A stretch of DNA of 64,000 nt from Dehalococcoidia bacterium (GTDB lineage: Bacteria; Chloroflexota; Dehalococcoidia; Lucifugimonadales; JAGWBF01), in assembly GCA_021295955.1 (NCBI GenBank), contig JAGWBJ010000012.1:102440-166439 (forward strand), written 5' to 3'. Position 1 is the first letter of the stretch; each line of letters starts with the position of its first letter. The notes under the pieces are model-generated. The model was not told the DNA's origin. It was given only the letters and a program-made list of their open reading frames with translations, and ran no database searches. Made by a program: the position numbers and the translations under genes. Shown here piece by piece: positions 32,839-41,705 of the stretch.

Positions 32839-34248
32839 CTACAGGGTGCGGAGACCCGGGTCCAGCCGGTCGCGGAGCCAGTCTCCCAGGAGGTTGAAGG
32901 AGAGCACCGTGAGGGCGATGGCGACACCCGCCGATACCGACACCCACCAGGCGGTGCGCACGAACTGCCGATCACCCGCGATCATCTCACCCCACGTGGG
33001 GATGGGCGGCGGCACGCCCGCGCCCAGGAAGCTGAGGGTCGCCTCCACGATGATGGCCGACCCGATGTGCAGGGTCGCCAGCACCACGATGGAGTTCACC
33101 AGGTTGGGGAAGATGTGGATGCCGATGATCCTCCACACGGGTGCTCCGGCCACCCGGGCAAGGGCCACGAAGTCCCGCTCCTTCAGTGCCAGGGTCTCGC
33201 CCCGGGCCAGGCGGGCGAAGTGGGCCCAACGTATCAGCACGAGGACCACCACAACCCACCACTCGTTGGGTCCGAAGGCCACGGCGAACACCAGCGCCAG
33301 AAGGATGGCGGGGAATGCCAGGGACAGGTCCACCAGCCGCATGAGGAGCGCATCTATGTAGCGCCCGTAGTAGCCGGCGATGAGTCCCAGGGTCGTGCCC
33401 AGGGCGCTGCTGATGAGAATGGATATGGCGGCGATGGTGAGGGACTTCCGCCCGCCCATTATCAGGCGCGCCATCACGTCCCGTCCCAGCCGGTCGGTCC
33501 CCAGGATGTGATGGATGTCCCCCCTGATCTCGGCTATGGCGACCCTGATCTGGTCGGCCTCGACATTTACCTCACCGGCCGCGGCCTGGACCTTGTAGGG
33601 TGTATTCTCGATGGTCCATTCGAATCCGGGGAACACGGTGACGAGCTCGGCGTCGTCGGGTAGCTCGATGCCGTTCGCCTCGAACTCGTTCAGGATGTCC
33701 TGCGGTATGGTGCCGGCGCTGAGTGCCGGATAAACGTCCGGGTAGTCCGCCAGTGCGAGACTGAACCCGGTGCTCTCTCCCTTGACCACGTACTTGGTCC
33801 CCTCCAGCAGCCACTCCAGGTCCGGCGCCGCGGCATTGATCGTGGTCTCTTCGGGAAGGGTGACGCCCTGGGCCTCGAACTGGGCCAGGAACTCGGGCGA
33901 CAGGATCTCGTTGTTCAGGTCGTCGGCGAACCCCTCGGTGGGGACGATGAACAGCGTCTCGCCGGTGGATCCCCGCACGACGCCCTTGATCCAGATGGGC
34001 GGGTAGTGCTTCTCGCCCAGGTTGCCGGCCTCGGGGTTGTAGTTGTCGGGGTTCTTTAAACATGCGTCGGCAGGGCAGTTGTCCACCTTGGTGGGTAGCA
34101 TGTTTACGAAGACGTTGCCGAAGATGGCGGCGACCGCCAGTGCGAACACGATGGCAACGGGTATGATGGGAGCCCCCCGAAACACACCCCCGAGTTGACG
34201 TAAGCCTGTTTGGGACGCTCTAGCTACGGCGCCGACTTGCAACTGCAT
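32839..34248 (-). CDS. ABC transporter permease, DppC type, with a duplicated domain in the first external loop
   Basis: A 469-residue DppC/OppC-family permease, against about 300 normally. Helix 1 is at about residues 28-50. The hallmark HHILGTDRLGRDVMAR only appears at 246-261. The last ~200 residues are ordinary: five helices, EAA loop (DFVALARVAGAPVWRIIGIH) and DRLDPGLRTL end. The roughly 195 residues between hold two related units of about 64 residues (94-157 and 159-221), sharing STG, an EFxAxG(V/I)xLP motif, P-x2-EW and Y-x-V. No similar domain is recognised. GAGGAG precedes the ATG, and the upstream permease gene ends 12 bases before it. Confidence 0.88.
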   Translation of the reverse strand: MQLQVGAVARASQTGLRQLGGVFRGAPIIPVAIVFALAVAAIFGNVFVNMLPTKVDNCPADACLKNPDNYNPEAGNLGEKHYPPIWIKGVVRGSTGETLFIVPTEGFADDLNNEILSPEFLAQFEAQGVTLPEETTINAAAPDLEWLLEGTKYVVKGESTGFSLALADYPDVYPALSAGTIPQDILNEFEANGIELPDDAELVTVFPGFEWTIENTPYKVQAAAGEVNVEADQIRVAIAEIRGDIHHILGTDRLGRDVMARLIMGGRKSLTIAAISILISSALGTTLGLIAGYYGRYIDALLMRLVDLSLAFPAILLALVFAVAFGPNEWWVVVVLVLIRWAHFARLARGETLALKERDFVALARVAGAPVWRIIGIHIFPNLVNSIVVLATLHIGSAIIVEATLSFLGAGVPPPIPTWGEMIAGDRQFVRTAWWVSVSAGVAIALTVLSFNLLGDWLRDRLDPGLRTL

Positions 34249-34260
34249 GATGCTCCTCGT

Positions 34261-35184
34261 CTACGTCACCCGGATGCGGGGGTCCAGCATCCCGTACATC
34301 AAGTCCACAATAAGGTTGATGCCGATGATCATCCCGGCCCAAACAAGGGTGGTGGCCTGGAGCAGGGGGAAGTCCCTGAAGAGCACCGCCTCGTAGGCCA
34401 GCCTGCCCATGCCCGGCCATGAGAAGACGGTCTCCGTGGAGATGGCCGCTCCCAGGATCAGACCGTAGGTGAGTCCCAGGAAGGTGACCACCGGGATGAG
34501 GGCGTTGCGCAGCGCGTGCTTGAACACCACGTACCACTCGCTGACGCCCTTTGCCCGGGCCAGCTTGACGTACTCCGAGCCCAGGACCTCCAGCATGCTG
34601 GACCTCACCAGGCGGGTCACCCCCGCGCTGATGATCCAGCCAAGGCTGATGGAGGGCATCAGATAGCCTTTCCAGTCCCCGGTGTCGTGGGACTGGGCCG
34701 GCAGCCAGCCCAAAAAGATGCTGAACAGCAGTATGAGCAGGATCCCCGCCCAGAAGGAGGGCATCGACTGCCCCAGAATGGGTATCATCATGATGGAGCG
34801 GTCCAGAACGCTGCCGCGGTTCAGGGCCGCGATGGTGCCCAGGGGAACGGCGAGGATTATGGCCACCACGAGGGAGGCGGTGCCCAGGTAGAAGGAGTTG
34901 ACCAGCCTCTCCCCCAGCATGCCCCTGACGGGGAGCTTGTTGCGGAAGGACGTGCCAAAGTCCAGGGTCAGCACGTCCCCCATGAACGTCCCGTACTGAA
35001 CGATCAGGGGCCGGTTCAGGCCCAGGTCCTCGATCAGTATCTCCCTCTGCTCCGCCGTCGCCTCGACGGGCAGGAGTGCGTCCGCGGCGTTCCCGGTCAC
35101 CCTGGGGATCAGGAAGATGACTATGGAAACCGCCCACAGCGTAAGGACAGCCTGGAAAAGCCGGGTGGCCATGAATTTGCCCAC
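34261..35184 (-). CDS. ABC transporter permease, DppB type
   Basis: A 307-residue DppB/OppB-type permease with MATRLFQAVLTLWAVSIVIF as the first helix, the external loop with RLVNSFYLG, an EAA loop (EYVKLARAKGVSEWYVVFKH) and C-terminal MLDPRIRVT. The GTG start at 35184 has AGGAGG 5 bases upstream; an ATG 12 bases inside is an alternative. It is the first gene of the leftward arm of the second importer locus and forms the channel with the duplicated-domain permease. Confidence 0.92.
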   Translation of the reverse strand: MGKFMATRLFQAVLTLWAVSIVIFLIPRVTGNAADALLPVEATAEQREILIEDLGLNRPLIVQYGTFMGDVLTLDFGTSFRNKLPVRGMLGERLVNSFYLGTASLVVAIILAVPLGTIAALNRGSVLDRSIMMIPILGQSMPSFWAGILLILLFSIFLGWLPAQSHDTGDWKGYLMPSISLGWIISAGVTRLVRSSMLEVLGSEYVKLARAKGVSEWYVVFKHALRNALIPVVTFLGLTYGLILGAAISTETVFSWPGMGRLAYEAVLFRDFPLLQATTLVWAGMIIGINLIVDLMYGMLDPRIRVT

Positions 35185-35503
35185 AGTTGCCTCCTGGCAG
35201 CCCTACCATACGCACACACTCCCATCTGTAATCTACAGTATAGAGAGCATGGTCGAGGTGTGGGCTGCGGCTCGCCCGTCTGGAAGAATTAGCGAATTAT
35301 AAGGTATCGTTTTTGGGGAAGTCAACCCCTCGGGATAGGCGTGGCGGAATGCGGAAAATCCCTCGAGAAATAAGGCCAAATCGCGCCACGTATTTCACTC
35401 GCGCGCCTCTTGACAAATCTAGAGGCCGCATGAGAAATTGACACCCGAAATTGGCTTGATTCCAACCGGTAGTACGCTGTTGCATTGGCGTGGGGAGGAT
35501 TAG
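35185..35503. other. Divergent control region of the second importer locus
   Basis: About 320 bases between the leftward permease genes and rightward SBP genes, clearly richer in A+T than the surroundings. A good minus-strand promoter is present. Two TTGACA boxes (35410-35415 and 35438-35443) face the SBP gene, but no -10 at the right distance is convincing. No gene is seen. Confidence 0.6.
35296..35325 (-). promoter_or_regulatory. Promoter of the leftward permease genes
   Basis: On the minus strand, TTGACT (35325-35320), 18 bases and a consensus TATAAT (35301-35296), about 115 bases before the GTG start. Confidence 0.7.
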
Positions 35504-37375
35504 ATGAAGGCTCGACGGTTGCCTGTCCTGATGGTCCCGATGGTGCTCCTGTTCGTGCTGGGAGTGGCGTGCGGGGGAGAGGAACCAACGGCTACCCCGG
35601 CCCCCGCCGCAGGAGTGTCCGCCGAGGATATTAGCTCCCTGGTGGCGGCGGCCGTGGCCGCTCAGGCCCAGCCGGGCGCCAGTGCCGAGGAGATCCAGGC
35701 GATAGTGGATGCGGCAACCGCCGCCGCTGCCGAGTCGGGGGTCACCGGCGAAGAGCTCGCCATGGCGATAGACAATGCGGTATCGGACGCGGTGTCCCAG
35801 GCCGTGGCGCCGGCGCCCACGCCCACGCCCTTCGTCGCGATGGAGGAGAAGCGGAAGCTGACCGTCGCGTTGAACACCTTTGACAGCGAGGAGATCGCTC
35901 CCCACCTGTCGGGCAATCTGTCGGCAATTGCGCTGGTGCAAAATTACTCCGATCATCTCATGGGGCTGACCGTCGACAACGAGTTCACCAACCAGTGGGG
36001 CCTCTCCAAGAGCTGGGAGCAGATCGACGGCAGGACCTACGAGTTCACCATCAAAGAGGGCATCAAGTTCCACGACGGGGACGACTTCACCGTCGAGGAC
36101 GCCAAGGGCTCGATAGAGCTGCTGGCCTCCGAGGATGCCGTTGCATCAAGTTGTCTGTACTGCAATAATTGGGCGCAGCTCCTGGAGAGCATAGTCATAC
36201 AGGGCCCGGACAGGCTGAGGATCCACCTGACCCGGGACGAGCCCTTCCTGTACGACATAATCGCGCCCAAGGCGGGTGCGGACTCCTACCTGGCCTCCAA
36301 GAGGAAGTGGGAGGAGTCTGGCGGCAACTCCCAGGGTTGGGAGGCGGCCGGCGCCCCGGGTACGGGCCCTTGGGACTTTATCGACCGCGGCATCGGCTCG
36401 TTCAGCCGTTTCGAGGCGTGGGACGGCTACTACAGCCCGGCCTTCAAAGCCAAGTTTGACGAGCTCGAGTTCATCCTCACCGCTGAGGACGCCCCGCGGG
36501 TGGCCCAGGTCAAGACCGGGGAGGTGGACCTCGCCATCAGCTCCGGAGTCTTCGTGGATGAGATACGCGCCGCCGGTCTGGATATCAGGGGTCCTCAGCA
36601 GGTCGACTCCCTCTATCTGAACTTCTACCAGAGCCGCGACCCGGCCCACTGCACCAACAAGCTGGAGGTGCGAAAGGCCCTCAACCTGGCGGTGGACGTG
36701 GGGGCCATCGCGTCTGCCCTGTATGCGCCGGGCACCTACAGCCGGTCGGCCAGCCCATTCTTCACGCCCTTTGACGAAGGATGGCGGCCGGACCTCCAGC
36801 CCTACGGGTACGACCCCGAAGAGGCCAAGAGACTGATAGACGAGCATTGCCCCAACATGAAGATGACGGTCTACGCCTTTGCCTTCGGCGTAGCGCCGGA
36901 GATGGTCGACGCTCAGGATGCGGCCGTCACTTATTACAAGGCCATCGGCATCGACGCGGAGCTGATACCCACGGACTGGACCGCCGTGAACCCGATAGTG
37001 AGGGGCAGCGATCAATTGATCTCCGAGCAGGGGATCCCCAACCCGTCGGGGGTGCACGTCATACCCGCCGCCAGGAACTTCGGCGAGAAGATACGCACCC
37101 ATGGCCTGTGGGGCGACGTGGGCGGCTCCGTGGACGGGATATGGAGCGAGAAGTACGTGGACCTGAGGCTCCAGTACGCCTCGGACACGAACCCCGTCAC
37201 CCGGAGGGCCCTGGCCCAGCGGGTCGCCAAGCTGATGTACGACGAATACGTCAACATCCCCATAGCTTTCCGTAACCTGATCTACGCCTCCAATCCTGAG
37301 ACCGTGTGCGGCTGGACGCCGATAAACGGTACCCAGGTCGGCTTGATGTTCAACACGGTGGAGCCCTGTCGCTAG
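35504..37375 (+). CDS. ABC substrate-binding lipoprotein, family 5 (tandem copy 1)
   Basis: A 623-residue family 5 solute-binding protein. Signal peptide with lipobox LGVAC (Cys at residue 23). Residues about 35-100 form an Ala-rich predicted helical stalk (SAEEIQAIVDAATAAAAES, then GEELAMAIDNAVSDA), a TPTP linker follows, and the binding domain starts at KRKLTVALNTF. Family marks are SKSWEQIDGRTYEFTIKEG, KFHDGDDFTVEDA and EVRKALNLAVD. GGGGAGG precedes the ATG. The next gene is a close paralog, and a 139-bp stretch of the stalk is almost identical in both. Confidence 0.88.
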   Translation: MKARRLPVLMVPMVLLFVLGVACGGEEPTATPAPAAGVSAEDISSLVAAAVAAQAQPGASAEEIQAIVDAATAAAAESGVTGEELAMAIDNAVSDAVSQAVAPAPTPTPFVAMEEKRKLTVALNTFDSEEIAPHLSGNLSAIALVQNYSDHLMGLTVDNEFTNQWGLSKSWEQIDGRTYEFTIKEGIKFHDGDDFTVEDAKGSIELLASEDAVASSCLYCNNWAQLLESIVIQGPDRLRIHLTRDEPFLYDIIAPKAGADSYLASKRKWEESGGNSQGWEAAGAPGTGPWDFIDRGIGSFSRFEAWDGYYSPAFKAKFDELEFILTAEDAPRVAQVKTGEVDLAISSGVFVDEIRAAGLDIRGPQQVDSLYLNFYQSRDPAHCTNKLEVRKALNLAVDVGAIASALYAPGTYSRSASPFFTPFDEGWRPDLQPYGYDPEEAKRLIDEHCPNMKMTVYAFAFGVAPEMVDAQDAAVTYYKAIGIDAELIPTDWTAVNPIVRGSDQLISEQGIPNPSGVHVIPAARNFGEKIRTHGLWGDVGGSVDGIWSEKYVDLRLQYASDTNPVTRRALAQRVAKLMYDEYVNIPIAFRNLIYASNPETVCGWTPINGTQVGLMFNTVEPCR

Positions 37376-37440
37376 GGGAGGGCGCTGCTTCCAGCGGCGC
37401 CCGCCTCATGCAATATCGGTTCTTAAAGGGGGAGGGTCAA

Positions 37441-39315
37441 ATGAAGGCTCGACGGTTGCTGATCCTACTTGTACCGATGGTGTTCCTGTTCGTGCTGGGA
37501 GTGGCGTGTGACGGTGAGGACCCCACGGCTGCTCCGGCCCCCGCCCAGGACATGTCCGCCGAGGAGATTAGCTCCCTGGTGGCGGCGGCCGTTGCCGCCC
37601 AGGCGCAGCCGGGCGCCAGCGCCGAGGAGATCCAGGCGATAGTGGATGCGGCAACCGCCGCCGCCGCCGAGTCGGGGGTCACCGGCGAAGAGCTCGCCAT
37701 GGCGATAGACAATGCGGTATCGGACGCGGTGTCCCAGGCCGTGGCGGCGACGCCGGCGCCCACGCCCACGCCCTTCGTCGCGATGGAGGAGAAGCGGAAG
37801 CTGACCATCGCGCTGAACAACTTCGCCAGTGAAGAGATCGCTCCCCACAAGGCCGGCACCCTCTCGGGCATCGCCCACGTGGCCAACTACGCGGACCATC
37901 TCTTGGGGCTGACCGTCGACAACCAGTTCACCAACCAGTGGGGTCTATCCAAGAGCTGGGAGCAGATCGACGGCAGGACCTACGACTTCACCATCAAAGA
38001 GGGCATCAAGTTCCACGACGGGGACGACTTCACCGTCGAGGACGCCAAGGGGGCCATCGAGCTGCTGGCCACCGAGGAGGCCGCGGGCGCCTTCTGCCTG
38101 TACTGCGGCACCTGGATACAGATACTGGACAGCGTGGACATCGTCGGCCCGGACAAGCTGAGGATCAATCTGACCAGGGACGAGCCCTTCCTGTACGATA
38201 TCCTGGCCCCCAAGGCGGCGGCCGACTCCTACCTGGCCTCCAAGAGGAAGTGGGAGGAGGCCGGCGGCAACTCCCAGGCCTGGGAGGATGCCGGCGCCCC
38301 CGGCACAGGCCCGTGGGACTGGGTGGGCCGCAGCCTCGGCACGTCCAACTCTTTCGAGAAGTGGGACGGCTACTACAGCCCCGCCTTCAAGGCCCGGTTC
38401 GACGAGATGGAGATCATCCTAACCGTCGAGGACGCCCCCCGGGTGGCCCAGGTACGGACGGGGGAGGTGGACCTGGCCGTGAGCTCCGGGGCCTTCGTGG
38501 ACGAGATACGGGCCGCGGGACTGGACGTGGTTGGACCCAAGCAGGGTGACACCCTGTACCTGAACTTCTACCAGAGCCGGGACCCCGCCCACTGCACCAA
38601 CAAGCTGGAGGTGCGCAAGGCCCTGAACTTGGCTGTGGACGTGCAGGCCGTCGCGTCTGCCCTTTACGCGCCGGGCACCTACAGCCTGACGGCCAGCCCC
38701 TTCTTCACCCCCTACGACGAGGGCTTCCGGCCCGACCTTCAGCCCTACGGGTTCGATCCCGAAGAGGCCAAAAGGCTCATTGACGAGCACTGCCCCAACA
38801 TGGAGATGACCGTCTACGCCTTCTCCTTCGGCGTAGCCCCGGAGATGATCGACGCCCAGGCGGCGGCCGTCACCTACTACAGGGGCATCGGCATCGACGC
38901 GGAGCTGGTGCCCATCGACTGGACTGCCGTGCAATCGTTGGTACGGTCGGACCAGCCCCTGTCGGACCAGGGCGTACAGAACCCCTCGGGCGTGCACGTC
39001 ATCCCCGCCGCGAGGAACTTCGGCGAGAAGATACGGACCCACGGGCTCTGGCTCGCCGTGGGCGGCTCCGTGGACGGGATATGGAGCGACAAGTACATAG
39101 ACCTGAGGCTCCAGTACGCCTCCGACACGAACCCCGTCACCCGGAGTGCCCTGGCCCAGCGGGTGGCCAAGCTGATGTACGACGAGTACGTCAACATCCC
39201 CATCGCCTTCCGGGACGTGATATACGCGGGCAACCCCGAGACCGTCTGCGGCTGGACGCCCTTGAACGGCACCCAGGTCGCCCTGATGTTCAACACGGCG
39301 GAGCCCTGCAGGTAG
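37441..39315 (+). CDS. ABC substrate-binding lipoprotein, family 5 (tandem copy 2)
   Basis: A 624-residue paralog of the preceding gene, 65 bases downstream, with the same lipobox, helical stalk, TPTP linker and binding domain. Differences concentrate in parts of the binding domain (for example CLYCGTWIQILDSVDIV against CLYCNNWAQLLESIVIQ), which suggests that the two bind different but related ligands through one shared permease/ATPase set. The start ATG has GGGGGAGGG upstream; open frame before it was not used. A hairpin (about 37378-37402) lies between the copies. Confidence 0.88.
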   Translation: MKARRLLILLVPMVFLFVLGVACDGEDPTAAPAPAQDMSAEEISSLVAAAVAAQAQPGASAEEIQAIVDAATAAAAESGVTGEELAMAIDNAVSDAVSQAVAATPAPTPTPFVAMEEKRKLTIALNNFASEEIAPHKAGTLSGIAHVANYADHLLGLTVDNQFTNQWGLSKSWEQIDGRTYDFTIKEGIKFHDGDDFTVEDAKGAIELLATEEAAGAFCLYCGTWIQILDSVDIVGPDKLRINLTRDEPFLYDILAPKAAADSYLASKRKWEEAGGNSQAWEDAGAPGTGPWDWVGRSLGTSNSFEKWDGYYSPAFKARFDEMEIILTVEDAPRVAQVRTGEVDLAVSSGAFVDEIRAAGLDVVGPKQGDTLYLNFYQSRDPAHCTNKLEVRKALNLAVDVQAVASALYAPGTYSLTASPFFTPYDEGFRPDLQPYGFDPEEAKRLIDEHCPNMEMTVYAFSFGVAPEMIDAQAAAVTYYRGIGIDAELVPIDWTAVQSLVRSDQPLSDQGVQNPSGVHVIPAARNFGEKIRTHGLWLAVGGSVDGIWSDKYIDLRLQYASDTNPVTRSALAQRVAKLMYDEYVNIPIAFRDVIYAGNPETVCGWTPLNGTQVALMFNTAEPCR

Positions 39316-39345
39316 GCCGGGCCCGGGAATAGACCGGTCAGAGGC

Positions 39346-39378
39346 GCACAACCCCCCTTAGCCTAAGGGGGGTTGTGC
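39346..39378 (+). terminator. Perfect 15-base hairpin after SBP copy 2
   Basis: GCACAACCCCCCTTA pairs perfectly with TAAGGGGGGTTGTGC around a GCC loop. No T-run follows. It may terminate the SBP messenger or protect its 3' end, with the ATPase genes read from the promoter just downstream. Confidence 0.75.
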
Positions 39379-39411
39379 CAATGTCAGCTTGTAGCCCGGT
39401 ACCGAATGGTG

Positions 39412-39420
39412 TGGTATAAT
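39412..39420 (+). promoter_or_regulatory. Extended -10 promoter of the ATPase pair
   Basis: TGG-TATAAT: a consensus -10 with the TGn extension at 39412-39420, about 90 bases before the DppD-type start. The -35 is weak. Confidence 0.55.
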
Positions 39421-39512
39421 TCGCCAACGCGGAACCCGGCGGCCCCAAAACGGCCGCATGGCATGCATCGTATACCGTTGACGACATACCCTTGGGACAC
39501 GGAGAGTTGGCT

Positions 39513-40574
39513 ATGGAACAGACAGTAGACAAGGAAGAGACCACCGGGGGCGCTACAGAGGAGTCCAAGGCCGGGACCGCCGCGGCCACCAACGGTCAGG
39601 GCAACGGCAAGGTGGTCCTGAGCGTGCGAAACTTGCAGTCCTACTTCTTTGGCCAGAGGGGAGTGGGCAAGGCCGTGGATGGAGTGTCCTTCGACCTCCA
39701 CGAGGGGGAGACCCTGGGCATCGTGGGCGAGTCCGGCTGCGGCAAGAGCGTTACCATGCTGTCCATCATGCAGCTCAACCCCAAACCGGCTTCCCGAATC
39801 GTGGGAGGCCAGATACTGCTCAACGGCGAGGACTTACTCCAGAAGAGCAGCTCGGAGATGCGGAGGGTGAGGGGCAAGAGCATATCCATGGTCCTGCAGG
39901 ACCCCATGACGGCTCTCAACCCCGTGCTCACCGTCGGCAACCAGCTCTACGAGCCCCTGCGCCTCCACCAGCGGCTGGCGGGCAAGAACCTGTTCGAGAA
40001 GGCCATCGAGCTGATGAAGTCGGTGCGGATTCCCGCTCCCGAGACGCGGCTGGGCAGCTTCCCTCATCAGTTCAGCGGCGGCATGCGGCAGCGGGCGGTG
40101 GGCGCCATTGGCCTGTCCTGCGACCCCCAGGTGCTGATCGCCGACGAGCCGACCACGTCCTTGGACGTGACGGTGCAGGCGGCTTACCTGGCCCTGCTGA
40201 AGGACCTGCAGAAGGACCGCAACCTGTCCATCCTGTTCATCACCCACGACTTCGGTATAGTCGCCAGGATGTGCGACCGTGTGGCGGTCATGTACGCCGG
40301 GCGGATCGTGGAGCTTGCCGACACCAGGGACCTCTTCTCCAACCCCGCCCACCCCTACACCGAGGCCCTGGTGAACTCCGTGCCGGACGTGGATGAACGG
40401 GTCGACCGCCTTACATCCATCGACGGCCAGCCTCCGTCCATCTATGCCATCGGGGAGGGATGCCCCTTCGCCGCCCGCTGCGCCTATGTGATGGACAAGT
40501 GCCGGGAGACGTACCCCGACCAGACGGTGCTCGAGGACGGGCGCGCGGTGAGCTGCTGGAGGTACAATGAGTGA
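39513..40574 (+). CDS. ABC transporter ATP-binding protein, DppD type
   Basis: A 353-residue importer ATPase with Walker A GESGCGKS, signature FSGGMRQR, Walker [13 protein letters not shown] and H-loop ITHDFG. The C-terminal extension has the Cys cluster [15 protein letters not shown], the possible 4Fe-4S site of DppD proteins. A polar N-terminal extension of about 35 residues (rich in Thr, Glu, Gly) precedes the domain. ATG at 39513 is preceded by GGAGAG; an earlier TTG is possible. It serves the second importer locus and overlaps the next gene by 8 bases. Confidence 0.92.
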   Translation: MEQTVDKEETTGGATEESKAGTAAATNGQGNGKVVLSVRNLQSYFFGQRGVGKAVDGVSFDLHEGETLGIVGESGCGKSVTMLSIMQLNPKPASRIVGGQILLNGEDLLQKSSSEMRRVRGKSISMVLQDPMTALNPVLTVGNQLYEPLRLHQRLAGKNLFEKAIELMKSVRIPAPETRLGSFPHQFSGGMRQRAVGAIGLSCDPQVLIADEPTTSLDVTVQAAYLALLKDLQKDRNLSILFITHDFGIVARMCDRVAVMYAGRIVELADTRDLFSNPAHPYTEALVNSVPDVDERVDRLTSIDGQPPSIYAIGEGCPFAARCAYVMDKCRETYPDQTVLEDGRAVSCWRYNE

Positions 40575-41550
40575 GCAAACGGTACTCCTGGACATAAAGG
40601 ACCTCAAGAAGCACTTCCCCGTCAAGGGGTCGATGCCGTGGAGCGGGGTCAAGGCTATGATCCGGGCAGTCGACGGCATCTCCTTCGACATCCGGGCCGG
40701 CGAGACCTTCAGCCTCGTGGGAGAGTCCGGCTGCGGCAAGACGACCACGGCCAAGATGGTGCTGCTGCTGGAGACGCCCACCGAGGGGAGCATCCAGTTC
40801 GAGGGCAACGACATCGGTGGGTTCAGCAGCTCGCAGCTCCACGACTACCGGGGTGCGGTGCAGGCCGTCTTCCAGGACCCGTGGAGCTCCCTTAGCCCTC
40901 GGATGCGGGCCCGTTTCATCATCGGCGAGCCGCTGATGGTGAACAAGGGGCTCTCCTCCAGGAGCTCGGAGCTGGCGGATAAGGTGAGCCAGCTCTTGAA
41001 CGACGTGGGGCTGGACCCCAACTCCATCGACAACTACCCTCACGAGTTCAGCGGCGGCCAGCGTCAGCGTGTCGCCGTGGCCCGCGCCCTGTCCCTGAAC
41101 CCCCGGATTATCGTGCTGGACGAGCCGGTGTCGGCCTTGGACGTGTCCATCCGCGCCCAGATCATGAACATGCTCAAGGACCTGCAAGCCGAGTACGGCG
41201 TTAGCTACCTGCTCATCGCCCACAACCTGGCCACCGTTCGATACCTCAGCCACCGGGTGGCGGTGATGTACCTGGGTCAGATAGTGGAGTTCGCCGAGTC
41301 CGAGGAGCTGTTCACCAACCCGCTGCACCCCTATACCAAGGCGCTGATCTCCGCGGCCCTCTCTACCCGCCCCGACATCGAGCGGGACGAGATCGTGCTC
41401 ACCGGAGAGGTGCCCTCTCCGGCCAATCCCCCCGCCGGGTGCCGCTTCCATACCCGGTGTCCCTGGGCCTTCGACCGGTGTGTCGGCGAGGAGCCCAAGG
41501 TGAAGGAGATGGCCCCCGGGCATACCGTCTCCTGTCATCTGTTCGACTAG
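40567..41550 (+). CDS. ABC transporter ATP-binding protein, DppF type
   Basis: A 327-residue partner ATPase with Walker [11 protein letters not shown]-loop [12 protein letters not shown], signature FSGGQRQR, Walker [13 protein letters not shown] and H-loop IAHNLA, then a Cys-bearing C-terminus ([15 protein letters not shown]). It starts inside the end of the DppD-type gene. The stop is followed by a long hairpin. It is a close relative of the DppF-type gene at 21277. Confidence 0.92.
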   Translation: MSEQTVLLDIKDLKKHFPVKGSMPWSGVKAMIRAVDGISFDIRAGETFSLVGESGCGKTTTAKMVLLLETPTEGSIQFEGNDIGGFSSSQLHDYRGAVQAVFQDPWSSLSPRMRARFIIGEPLMVNKGLSSRSSELADKVSQLLNDVGLDPNSIDNYPHEFSGGQRQRVAVARALSLNPRIIVLDEPVSALDVSIRAQIMNMLKDLQAEYGVSYLLIAHNLATVRYLSHRVAVMYLGQIVEFAESEELFTNPLHPYTKALISAALSTRPDIERDEIVLTGEVPSPANPPAGCRFHTRCPWAFDRCVGEEPKVKEMAPGHTVSCHLFD

Positions 41551-41608
41551 CACGTGTCGACACTTGCCCTCTCCCCCCGAGGCCCGACCTGGCGCCTGAT
41601 GTGGGGAG

Positions 41609-41662
41609 TCCCCCGCCCGCCGCGTCGTTCCGGCCCCCAGGCTGGAGTCCACGGGCGGGGGA
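41609..41662 (+). terminator. Long-loop hairpin after the second importer
   Basis: An 11-base perfect stem (TCCCCCGCCCG / CGGGCGGGGGA) separated by 32 bases, downstream of the DppF-type gene. Confidence 0.45.
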
Positions 41663-41705
41663 CGTGGTTGGGTGATATCTCCATGCGGAAGGGGTGGCGT
41701 CCGAT

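Noticed and set aside
32356..33663. 435-codon plus-strand open frame over the permease and dipeptidase remnant
   Set aside because: It is an antisense shadow of the DppC-type permease; composition is His/Gln/Gly-rich as expected for a reverse frame.
35410..35443. Promoter of the tandem SBP genes at the two TTGACA boxes
   Set aside because: Neither box has a credible -10 at 16-18 bases; kept only as a comment in the control-region entry.
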